A DNA stretch of 5,592 nt from CAZVCJ01 sp964625745. GTDB taxonomy: Bacteria; Chloroflexota; Anaerolineae; VGOG01. This document shows positions 1 through 5,592 of this stretch, piece by piece (the stretch's first letter is position 1; the number at the start of each line of letters is the position of its first letter). The stretch spans positions 1 through 5,592 of the forward strand of contig CAZVCJ010000238.1 of assembly GCA_964625745.1 (NCBI GenBank). Reading direction: 5' to 3'. The notes beneath the pieces were generated by a model. That model had not been told where the DNA came from. It did no database searches and was given only the letters and a program-made list of their open reading frames with translations. The translations under genes and the position numbers were made by a program.

Positions 1-1
1 C

Positions 2-2506
2 CCTGTGCTACGGATCGCAAAGGATGGCACCATCCTCCACGTCAACAAGGCTGGCCTGCCTTTGTTGAACGCCTGGGGATGCCAAGTGGGCCGACCTTTG
101 CCTGACGACTGGCGCAAATTCAGCTTGGACGTTCTCAGTTCCGGCTTGAGGAAAGATACTGAAGCCGAGTATGAGGATCGTATACTCTCCCTAGCGTTTG
201 CACCTGTAGTGGACGCCGGTTACGTCAATGTATATGGACTCGACATCACCGCGCGCAAGCGGGCGGAGGAGGAGCGGCTGCGCCTCTTCCAGGAGACCCA
301 GGCCCATGCTGAACGGATGGTCCGCCTGGCCTCCGTCAGCGAGGTCCTGAACCGCCTCTTCACCGTGCGCGAAGTCGTGGCCCCCATCGGCCAGGGGGCG
401 CTGGCCCTCAGTGGCGCTGACCGGGCGGCCGTCTACCTTCGCCACCCGGACGACACGATCACCTGCCCCTGGTCCCAGGGCCTCTCGCCAGCATACCTGG
501 AACAGGTGACGGCCCGCGTGCTGGAGATGCCCGGAGGCCGGCTGCTGGAGAGCCCGGAGCTGGTGCTTATCCCCGATGTGGAGGATCTGCCAGAGGGGGC
601 GCCCTTGCGGGGCCTGGCCAGGGCCGAGGGCTACCGGGCTGCCGGGCTGTGGCCCCTGGTCTACGAGGGACGGGTGATAGCCGCCGTGGGCTGCTACTAC
701 GATGCGCCGCGCACCTGGTCCGCGGCCGGGCAGGAGGTGAGGGAAGCCTTCGCCCGCCAGGCAGCGGTGGCCCTGGAGAACGCCCGGCTCTTCGAGGCCG
801 AACAGACCCGAAGCCAGGAGCTGGATGCCCTCTACGGGTTGAGCCGCCAACTGGTGGCCACCGATGACATGGAAACCGTGTTGAGCACCGTCGCCCACCA
901 TGCTGTGGAGACCGTGCACGCCACCTTCTGCCGCATCCTGATTCTTGAAGAAGACGGGGCCTTCGTCTGCCGTGCCGCTTGTCCCGTCCGTGTGCTGGAG
1001 CGCGATCCTTCGGTAGACTCAGGGCATCGCCTGGGTGTGCGCCGGCCGGAGCCGGAGCTGGCATGGCCCGCCTACCAGCAAGCCCTCAGCCAGACGGAAC
1101 CACTGGTGCTGCGCCAGGGTGATCCAGCCCTCAGCGCCGAGAAGCACCAGGCCCTGCTACTCGACCTGGCCCAGAGCCTGTGCCTGGTCCCGCTACGAGT
1201 CGGTGGCGAAGCGATCGGCGTCCTGGCCCTGGGTGAGGCCCGAAGCGCTGCTCGCGAAGCCTTCGACGCCGACAAGCTGCGCCTCGTCACCTCCATCGCC
1301 GCCATGACCGCCAGCGCCATCAACCGCGCCGGGCTCTTCGAACAACTGGAGCGGCGGGTGAGCGAACTGGCCATCCTCTATGAGATGGACCGGCGAATGG
1401 CCGCCAGCCTGCACGTGCGCGACATCCTGGACTTCGCCGTCCAGAGCATACCCCGCGTCATCGGGGCCGAGGCCTGCTCCCTGCTGCTCTGGGACGAGTG
1501 GGAAAAGGCGCTCATCGTGCGGGCTGGGGAGGGCTGGCCAGGTGTAGGCGTGGGTAAGGCCCGCTACCGCCAGGGCGAGGGGCTGGTGGGCCGGGTTTTC
1601 CTGGAACGGCGTGCGGCCAACGTCCCCGACGTGTCCGCCGACCCCCGTTGGAAAAGCAAGTACGGAGAGGACGAGAAACTCCCCTCCGGACGGGCCCGTT
1701 GTGCCCTGGCCGTGCCCCTGATCCTGGGGGAGAAGACCCTGGGCGTCCTCAACGTGGTCAACAAGATTCCCCTTCCCTCTCCTGTGGGGACTGAAGGGCC
1801 GGGAGTGAGTGCCTTCACCGAGGCCGACGAAGCCATTCTCACCTCGGTAGCGAGCCAGATGGCCGTGGCCCTGGAGAACGCCAGACTCTACGAGGACTTG
1901 CGCGATCTCTCCATCGCCACTATTCGCTCCCTGGCCACGGCCATTGACGCCCGCGACCCCTACACCCGTGGCCACTCGGAAGGCGTGACGCGGTTGGCGG
2001 TGCAACTGGCGCGGGAACTGGGCTGGGACGAGGCTGACCTGGAGATGCTGGAGTTCGCCGCGCTGCTGCACGACGTGGGCAAGATCGCCGTGCCCGACGC
2101 CATCCTGCGCAAGCCAGGCCCCCTCACTTCAGAGGAATGGGATGTGATGCACAGGCATCCGTACTACAGCAGGCAGATTGTCGCGCCGGTGGAACCGCTG
2201 CGGCGCCTCACTCCCTGGATCTACCATCATCACGAGAGATGGGACGGGACGGGCTACCCGGATGGGCTGAAAGGGGAAGCTATCCCCCTGGCGGCGCGCA
2301 TCATCGCCGTGGCGGACGTCTGGGACGCGTTGCGCTCCGACCGCCCCTATCGCAAGGCCTGGCCGGAGAAGAAGGCCCTCGAGTACATCCGTGAGCAGGC
2401 CGGCCAGCACTTCGACCCGCAGGTGGTGGAGGTGTTCTTACGAGTAAGTGGTAACGAGACAGGGACGGCTGGGACGGGAGGAACAGGAGAGAACAAAGAT
2501 GCGTAG
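2..2506 (+). CDS. PAS-GAF-GAF-GAF-HD-GYP protein, putative cyclic di-GMP phosphodiesterase (5' partial)
   Basis: The frame is open from base 2 (Pro-Val-Leu-Arg-Ile). The GTG at 5 is more likely an internal Val than a start, because it falls inside a PAS fold. Numbering the GTG codon as 1: PAS remainder about 1-85; charged coiled-coil linker (RKRAEEE) about 84-110; GAF1 about 110-262; GAF2 about 280-445; GAF3 about 455-628, with GEGLVGRVF and a VNVPDV-like NVPDV stretch; HD-GYP about 634-815. Visible HD-GYP motifs are GHSE with H657, HDVGK at 689-693, HRHP with H718, HHERWDGTGYP at 742-752, and a DRPYRKA block. Family knowledge: such domains bind two or three metals and hydrolyse c-di-GMP to pGpG or GMP. 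No membrane segment or GGDEF/EAL domain is visible, so a soluble cytoplasmic sensor-hydrolase is inferred. Oddities: the usual Arg after GHSE is Gly (660), and the C-terminus ends in a Gly/Thr-rich 19-residue tail whose DNA carries the next gene's ribosome site. Family assignment is firm; ligand and exact substrate are unknown. Confidence 0.93.
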   Translation, partial: PVLRIAKDGTILHVNKAGLPLLNAWGCQVGRPLPDDWRKFSLDVLSSGLRKDTEAEYEDRILSLAFAPVVDAGYVNVYGLDITARKRAEEERLRLFQETQAHAERMVRLASVSEVLNRLFTVREVVAPIGQGALALSGADRAAVYLRHPDDTITCPWSQGLSPAYLEQVTARVLEMPGGRLLESPELVLIPDVEDLPEGAPLRGLARAEGYRAAGLWPLVYEGRVIAAVGCYYDAPRTWSAAGQEVREAFARQAAVALENARLFEAEQTRSQELDALYGLSRQLVATDDMETVLSTVAHHAVETVHATFCRILILEEDGAFVCRAACPVRVLERDPSVDSGHRLGVRRPEPELAWPAYQQALSQTEPLVLRQGDPALSAEKHQALLLDLAQSLCLVPLRVGGEAIGVLALGEARSAAREAFDADKLRLVTSIAAMTASAINRAGLFEQLERRVSELAILYEMDRRMAASLHVRDILDFAVQSIPRVIGAEACSLLLWDEWEKALIVRAGEGWPGVGVGKARYRQGEGLVGRVFLERRAANVPDVSADPRWKSKYGEDEKLPSGRARCALAVPLILGEKTLGVLNVVNKIPLPSPVGTEGPGVSAFTEADEAILTSVASQMAVALENARLYEDLRDLSIATIRSLATAIDARDPYTRGHSEGVTRLAVQLARELGWDEADLEMLEFAALLHDVGKIAVPDAILRKPGPLTSEEWDVMHRHPYYSRQIVAPVEPLRRLTPWIYHHHERWDGTGYPDGLKGEAIPLAARIIAVADVWDALRSDRPYRKAWPEKKALEYIREQAGQHFDPQVVEVFLRVSGNETGTAGTGGTGENKDA
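2485..2491 (+). promoter_or_regulatory. Shine-Dalgarno of the second HD-GYP gene, inside the end of the first
   Basis: AGGAGAG sits 7 nt before the ATG at 2499, and a second purine run, GGGAGGA, lies just upstream (2476-2482). It decides the start of the downstream gene. The start overlaps the upstream stop as ATGCGTAG (2499-2506), so ribosomes finishing gene 1 are well placed to reinitiate. Translational coupling is inferred from this geometry. Confidence 0.8.
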
Positions 2507-5159
2507 AGAGTACGTAGGGGAAGCCACCCTACCCGAGGAGGAGTTCCTGACCAGTTATCGCTATCTGGCCAGCATCCTGGAGAGTATGCTGGATGCGGTC
2601 ATTGTGGCCGACCCCGATGGCACCATCCGCACGGTGAACCGCGCCGCCATGGAGCTGTTGGGCTACACGGAAGAGGAGATCATCGGTCAGGCGGTTGGCA
2701 TCATCTTTGNNNNNNNNNNNNNNNNNNNNNNNNNNNNNNNNNNNNNNNNNNNNNNNNNNNNNNNNNNNNNNNNNNNNNNNNNNNNNNNNNNNNNNNNNNN
2801 NNNNNNNNNAGCAGCAGCAGCCTTCTTCAGGGGCAGCGGGCTGGCGCAATTGGTGCGCGAGGAGGCGGTACGGGACGTGGAGCTGACGCTCGTGGGCAAG
2901 TCGGGCGAGCGGATCCCGGTGATGTTCAACGGCTCCGTCATTCGGGAGGAGGATGGGCGCTTGTCCGCGGTGGTGGGCGTGGCCCGGGACATCCGCGCGC
3001 GCAAGCGGGCGGAGGAGGAGATCCAGCAGCGCAACCGTGAGCTTGCCATCCTCAATGCCATCGCCACTGTTGTAAGTCAATCGCTTAACCTGGATGAAAT
3101 CTTGAACACTGCTCTGGACAAGGTGTTAGAACTAATGCATCTGGATGTCGGTGGGATATATCTTGCCGACCGGGTGCGCCGCAAGTTGGACTTGGTCGTT
3201 CATCGAGGCTTATCGAAAGAATTCGCTCACGAAATAGAGTCGGTAAGCGTGGATGAGAAGACCCTGGAAGTAGTGATGGCTGAGAGCAAGCTGAGGAGAT
3301 TCATACTCTCGGTAAAAGCAGTCATGAAAGATCGGGTGGAGCTGGAGAGGGTTCTGTCAGCGATGAAGAAGGAGGGGTTGAGTTTGGCCTCTGGCGTTCC
3401 CGTGTTACTGCAGGCCAGGGAAGAGATTCAAGGGTTGATGATAGTGGCCAGCCGTGTGCCTCGGCAGTATTCTGAAGCAGAGTTGCGGTTGTTGACCTCC
3501 ATCGGCCAGCAAATCGCCACTGCCGTTGAGAACGCGCGGCTGTACGAGGAAACGCAACAGCGGCTCAGCGAACTCTCTGCCCTCTTCGAGGTCTCCGGCA
3601 GTCTGCGTGGCGCGGCCACCGTGGGTGAGATGCTGCCCATCATCCTGGATAAGACGCTGGAGGTCGTGGCGGCCGAAGCTGGCGCCATCTTCCTGGTGGA
3701 CCAGGTGGCAGGCGAGATGGTTGTCCCCGTCGTCCGGGGGCCGATGGAAGAGGCGCTGGTGGGCCGAAGCTTCCCCCTGGCCGGCACCCTCACCGAGAGG
3801 ATGTCGCGCACAGGAAAGCCGGACCTCTCCCCCGACCTGGCGGCCGACCTCCGTATGCCAGAGGAGATGCGGGCCATGTTCCGAGGGACCGGGACTGGCA
3901 TTGGTCTCCCCCTGCGCGCCGCCGACGCCCCGGTGGGCATGATGGCCGTATCCTGGCTGGTGCCTCACGCCGTGAGCGACGACGAAATTCACCTCCTCAC
4001 CGCCATTGCCGACATGGCCGCCAGCGCCATCTATCGGGCCAACCTCTTCGAGCAGTTGCAGGCCCGGCTGCACGGACTGTCCACCCTCTACGAGGCAGGC
4101 AAGACGATCACCGCCACCCTACGCATTGGGGACGTGCAGGACTTCATCGTCGGTGCGGCTTCCGAAACCCTCCGCGCCGAAGGCAGTTACCTCTTCCTCT
4201 GGGACGAGCGGGAAGAGACGCTGGTGATGCGGGCGGCCTGGGGCTTCCTGCCGGAAGTGGTGGGACAGGTGAAGTGCCGCCTGGGGGAAGGACTCTCCGG
4301 CTGGGTCTTCCTGGAGGGCAAGCCCGTCAACGTCCCCGACGTGGCCCAAGATCCCCGTTGGAAGCCCGAACCCGACTACGAAGCGTTTCTTTCCACAGGA
4401 CGGATCGTGAGCGCCCTGGCCGTTCCCCTGGTGGTGGGGGCCAGGACCCTGGGCGTGCTGGGGGTGGTCAACAAGACGGCGGACGGCCGTCGGCCAAAAG
4501 TGGTTTCCTTCACCCCGGCCGACGAGTCGCTCCTCACCACCCTGGCCGGTCAGGTGGCCATCGCCATCGAAAACGCCCGCCTCTACGAGGACGTGCGCGA
4601 CCTCTCCCTGGGCGCCATCCGCTCCCTGGCCTCGGCCATTGACGCCCGCGATCCCTGTACCAGAGGCCACTCCGAACAGGTAGCCCGGCTGAGCGTGCTC
4701 CTGGCCCAGGAGCTGGGCTGGCAGGGGGCCGACCTGGAGATGCTGGAGTTCGCCGCGCTGCTGCACGACGTGGGCAAGATCGGCATTCCCGATGCCATCT
4801 TGAAGAAGACCGAGCCCTTGACCCGCGACGAATGGAACAGTATCCACCTTCACCCCTACCAGAGCGCGCAGATGGTGAAGCCGGTGGAGCCTTTGCAGCG
4901 CATCGTTCCCTGGATCTATCATCACCAGGAGCGGTGGGACGGGAGCGGTTATCCCGACGGGCTGAAGGGGGAGCGCATCCCTTTGGCCTCTCGCATCATC
5001 GCTGTGGCCGATGCTTTCAACGCCATGACCACCGACCGTCCCTATCGCAAAGCCAAGAGCCGGGAGGAGGCCATCGAGGAACTGCGCCGCCGTGCCGGCA
5101 CGCAGTTTGACCCGCAGGTGGTGGAGGTGTTTTTGGAACTGGTAGTGGGGGAGGGATAA
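2499..5159 (+). CDS. PAS-GAF-GAF-GAF-HD-GYP protein, putative cyclic di-GMP phosphodiesterase (internal assembly gap)
   Basis: The ATG at 2499 is chosen over the in-frame GTG at 2448 because AGGAGAG lies 7 nt upstream. Length is 886 codons, including 34 made of or touching Ns. Domains: PAS about 22-165 (S-box type, LDAVIVADPDGTI...LLGY, interrupted at 71-104); linker RKRAEEE at 168-174; GAF1 about 182-346; GAF2 about 360-513; GAF3 about 528-690; HD-GYP about 694-880. Motifs seen: GHSE with H724, HDVGK at 756-760, HLHP with H785, HHQERWDGSGYP at 808-819. The tripeptide often written HHE reads HHQE here, a variant I recall as common in the family, so activity is still expected. The Arg normally after GHSE is Gln727. 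No membrane segment or signal peptide is visible. The domain order matches the upstream gene and the start overlaps its stop by 8 nt, so the pair are tandem paralogues made from one mRNA. GAF1 DNA is much less GC-rich than the rest, which suggests a swapped-in domain. Predicted role: cytoplasmic sensor with c-di-GMP (or related dinucleotide) hydrolase output; the sensed ligands are unknown. Confidence 0.92.
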   Translation: MRREYVGEATLPEEEFLTSYRYLASILESMLDAVIVADPDGTIRTVNRAAMELLGYTEEEIIGQAVGIIFXXXXXXXXXXXXXXXXXXXXXXXXXXXXXXXXXXAAAAFFRGSGLAQLVREEAVRDVELTLVGKSGERIPVMFNGSVIREEDGRLSAVVGVARDIRARKRAEEEIQQRNRELAILNAIATVVSQSLNLDEILNTALDKVLELMHLDVGGIYLADRVRRKLDLVVHRGLSKEFAHEIESVSVDEKTLEVVMAESKLRRFILSVKAVMKDRVELERVLSAMKKEGLSLASGVPVLLQAREEIQGLMIVASRVPRQYSEAELRLLTSIGQQIATAVENARLYEETQQRLSELSALFEVSGSLRGAATVGEMLPIILDKTLEVVAAEAGAIFLVDQVAGEMVVPVVRGPMEEALVGRSFPLAGTLTERMSRTGKPDLSPDLAADLRMPEEMRAMFRGTGTGIGLPLRAADAPVGMMAVSWLVPHAVSDDEIHLLTAIADMAASAIYRANLFEQLQARLHGLSTLYEAGKTITATLRIGDVQDFIVGAASETLRAEGSYLFLWDEREETLVMRAAWGFLPEVVGQVKCRLGEGLSGWVFLEGKPVNVPDVAQDPRWKPEPDYEAFLSTGRIVSALAVPLVVGARTLGVLGVVNKTADGRRPKVVSFTPADESLLTTLAGQVAIAIENARLYEDVRDLSLGAIRSLASAIDARDPCTRGHSEQVARLSVLLAQELGWQGADLEMLEFAALLHDVGKIGIPDAILKKTEPLTRDEWNSIHLHPYQSAQMVKPVEPLQRIVPWIYHHQERWDGSGYPDGLKGERIPLASRIIAVADAFNAMTTDRPYRKAKSREEAIEELRRRAGTQFDPQVVEVFLELVVGEG
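2710..2809. other. Assembly gap of 100 Ns inside the PAS domain of the second gene
   Basis: Exactly 100 Ns, the conventional placeholder for a gap of unknown length, next to a (GCA)n run (AGCAGCAGCAGCC from 2810). The same frame is open on both sides and codes for the two halves of one PAS domain. The halves (about 49 plus 60 residues) already nearly fill a normal PAS of roughly 110-120 residues, so the true missing piece is probably short. Low-complexity GAG/GCA-type sequence is a likely cause of the break. Confidence 0.95.
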
Positions 5160-5166
5160 GGGGATT

Positions 5167-5200
5167 AGGAGGCGGATACATGTTTAGCGTTCATAGGTAA
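5167..5200 (+). other. Orphan ribosome-binding site with 6-codon ORF
   Basis: A perfect AGGAGG (5167-5172) is followed after 7 nt by ATG (5180), then five sense codons and TAA (5198-5200), encoding MFSVHR. It begins 8 nt after the stop of the HD-GYP gene. This is the layout expected for a third operon gene, yet the frame closes at once and an inverted-repeat element begins 20 nt later. It may be the remnant of a decapitated gene, a short leader peptide, or chance. The sequence is clear; the function is not. Confidence 0.3.
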
Positions 5201-5220
5201 AGAATCTCCCCTTGTCAGTG

Positions 5221-5385
5221 ATAGGGCAATCGCATTTGTATTCAAATCCGTCTCAGACTGTCATTCTGAGGAGCGAAGCGACGAAGAATCTCGTTCTTCC
5301 AAATGCGTAAACGAGATTCTTCGCTCCCTACGGTCGCTCAGAATGACAAATTCGTAAAGCACCAGCATAAATGCGATTGCCCTAT
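5221..5385. repeat. 165-nt inverted-repeat-bounded element (MITE-like), with a nested hairpin
   Basis: Perfect 17-nt inverted repeats, ATAGGGCAATCGCATTT at 5221-5237 and its exact reverse complement at 5369-5385, enclose 131 nt with no coding capacity. The interior contains a separate palindromic repeat (5260-5347). GTCA occurs just outside both ends (5214-5217 and 5386-5389), but it is not flush with the left arm, so it is weak evidence for a target duplication. The form fits a miniature inverted-repeat transposable element or a large RNA hairpin at the end of the operon. The 17-nt arms were not matched to a known element. Confidence 0.65.
5260..5347. repeat. Palindromic GTCATTCTGAG...CTCAGAATGAC hairpin repeat
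   Basis: Outer arms GTCATTCTGAG (5260-5270) and CTCAGAATGAC (5337-5347) pair perfectly over 11 nt. Inner arms at 5282-5295 and 5310-5323 (CGAAGAATCTCGTT and its complement) pair over 14 nt around a 14-nt loop. An unpaired 11/13-nt bubble separates the two stems; GAGCGAAG (5271-5278) can pair alternatively with CTTCGCTC (5319-5326). From memory, GTCATTCTGAGNNNNGCGAAGAATC-type palindromes are abundant intergenic repeats in many bacterial genomes, Chloroflexota included, and often cause spurious short-protein calls. No U-run follows either arm, so it is not a standard intrinsic terminator, although a stem this size could protect or end transcripts. Confidence 0.8.
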
Positions 5386-5402
5386 GTCAATGACGTGCGT
5401 CC

Positions 5403-5431
5403 TTTACAAGCGCCGGATTTAGGTGTATAAT
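5403..5431 (+). promoter_or_regulatory. sigma70-type promoter for the gene starting at 5441
   Basis: The -35 box TTTACA (5403-5408) has one mismatch to TTGACA. The -10 box is the exact consensus TATAAT (5426-5431), and the spacer is 17 nt. The expected transcription start is about 5438, only about 3 nt before the ATG at 5441. This is the only strong promoter-like sequence noticed in the window, and it shows that the right-hand gene is a separate transcription unit from the HD-GYP pair. Confidence 0.75.
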
Positions 5432-5440
5432 AGCCACAGT

Positions 5441-5592
5441 ATGATAGACTATGCTCAGTCCAGGGGCCAGCCAGGCCAACCCCAACTTGATTCCCGCGAT
5501 GAGCGCATTGCCGAGCTTGAGGCGCAATTGGCGCAAGCTCAGGCGGTAATTGCTGCATTGGAGGCGCAGAATACACAATCCCAGCAACAGAT
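5441..5592 (+). CDS. N-terminus of a Gln-rich coiled-coil protein, possibly an IS66-like transposase (3' partial)
   Basis: The frame from ATG 5441 is open for 50 codons to the window edge. The protein begins MIDYAQSRGQPGQPQ, then a charged heptad coiled coil (RIAELEAQLAQAQAVIAALE) with hydrophobic positions I23, L26, L30, A33, I37, L40, then a Gln-rich stretch. No Shine-Dalgarno precedes the ATG. The -10 box ends 9 nt before it, so a leaderless or nearly leaderless mRNA is likely. The only upstream in-frame alternative, GTG 5423, lies inside the promoter. An N-terminal RIAELEAQLA-type coil is typical of IS66-family transposases and related IS proteins, and the neighbouring repeat element fits a mobile neighbourhood, but many unrelated proteins share such coils and no catalytic region is in view. 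The call that it is a gene is fair; the transposase call is a guess. Confidence 0.55.
   Translation, partial: MIDYAQSRGQPGQPQLDSRDERIAELEAQLAQAQAVIAALEAQNTQSQQQ

Noticed and set aside
5..7. GTG at 5 as the true start of the first gene
   Set aside because: The frame stays open to the window edge, and the residues around it fit the middle of a PAS domain, so the gene most likely starts upstream.
191..919. Long minus-strand open frame, with others at 1193-2071, 3405-4073 and 4119-4925
   Set aside because: They lie antisense to the strongly supported PAS/GAF/HD-GYP domains. Their proteins are rich in His, Gly, Gln and Arg with no recognisable domain, as expected from shadow frames of GC-rich genes.
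2448..2498. GTG at 2448 as the start of the second gene
   Set aside because: It would overlap gene 1 by 59 nt and has no good ribosome site. The ATG at 2499 has AGGAGAG at the right spacing, and the extra 17 residues are just the out-of-frame Shine-Dalgarno region.
5282..5323. Intrinsic terminator for the HD-GYP operon
   Set aside because: The stem is strong, but no run of T follows either arm on either strand, and the structure matches a dispersed palindromic repeat better.
5221..5385. CRISPR repeats or a tRNA-like structure
   Set aside because: There is one inverted pair per motif and no regularly spaced direct repeats, and no cloverleaf or anticodon arm could be drawn.
5386..5389. GTCA on both sides of the 165-nt element as a target-site duplication
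   Set aside because: The left copy (5214-5217) is three bases away from the arm while the right copy is flush, and a 4-nt match is easily chance.
5382..5587. Two minus-strand frames of 64 and 66 codons
   Set aside because: They overlap each other and run antisense to the promoter and the coiled-coil gene, and no ribosome site or domain was seen for them.

Overview
The window reads as a piece of a GC-rich bacterial draft genome or metagenome bin. It contains a run of exactly 100 Ns (2710-2809), the usual scaffold placeholder for a gap of unknown size. Coding GC is mostly about 65-72% by hand count. Large soluble PAS/GAF/HD-GYP proteins, a GTCATTCTGAG-type palindromic repeat and a possibly leaderless gene would all fit Chloroflexota (Anaerolineae-like) or a similar environmental lineage. 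That assignment is inference; the window holds no phylogenetic marker.

Layout, all on the + strand. (1) 2-2506: the 3' part of a gene for a PAS-GAF-GAF-GAF-HD-GYP protein, cut by the window's left edge. (2) 2499-5159: a second gene with the same domain order, overlapping the first by 8 nt (ATGCGTAG) and carrying its own Shine-Dalgarno inside the end of gene 1. Its PAS domain is interrupted by the assembly gap. (3) 5160-5440: a 281-nt intergenic stretch. It holds an orphan Shine-Dalgarno plus ATG followed by a 6-codon ORF (5167-5200), then a 165-nt element (5221-5385) bounded by perfect 17-nt inverted repeats and enclosing a second, different hairpin repeat (5260-5347). It ends in a near-consensus sigma70 promoter (5403-5431). 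(4) 5441-5592: the start of a further gene, cut by the right edge. It opens with a Gln-rich coiled coil and lies so close to the promoter that its mRNA is probably leaderless.

How they work together: both big proteins look like cytoplasmic sensors. Each feeds one PAS and three GAF ligand-binding domains into an HD-GYP phosphodiesterase, the class that hydrolyses cyclic di-GMP (some members also or instead cleave cGAMP). Overlap and shared architecture indicate a tandem duplication expressed as one translationally coupled unit, possibly making a heterodimer. The copies are mosaic: GC shifts sharply at the PAS/GAF linker in both, the linker DNA is identical over 25 nt, and a 52-nt run in the HD region is identical even at silent positions. 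No RNA gene, CRISPR array or convincing intrinsic terminator was seen. The operon's own promoter lies upstream of the window.
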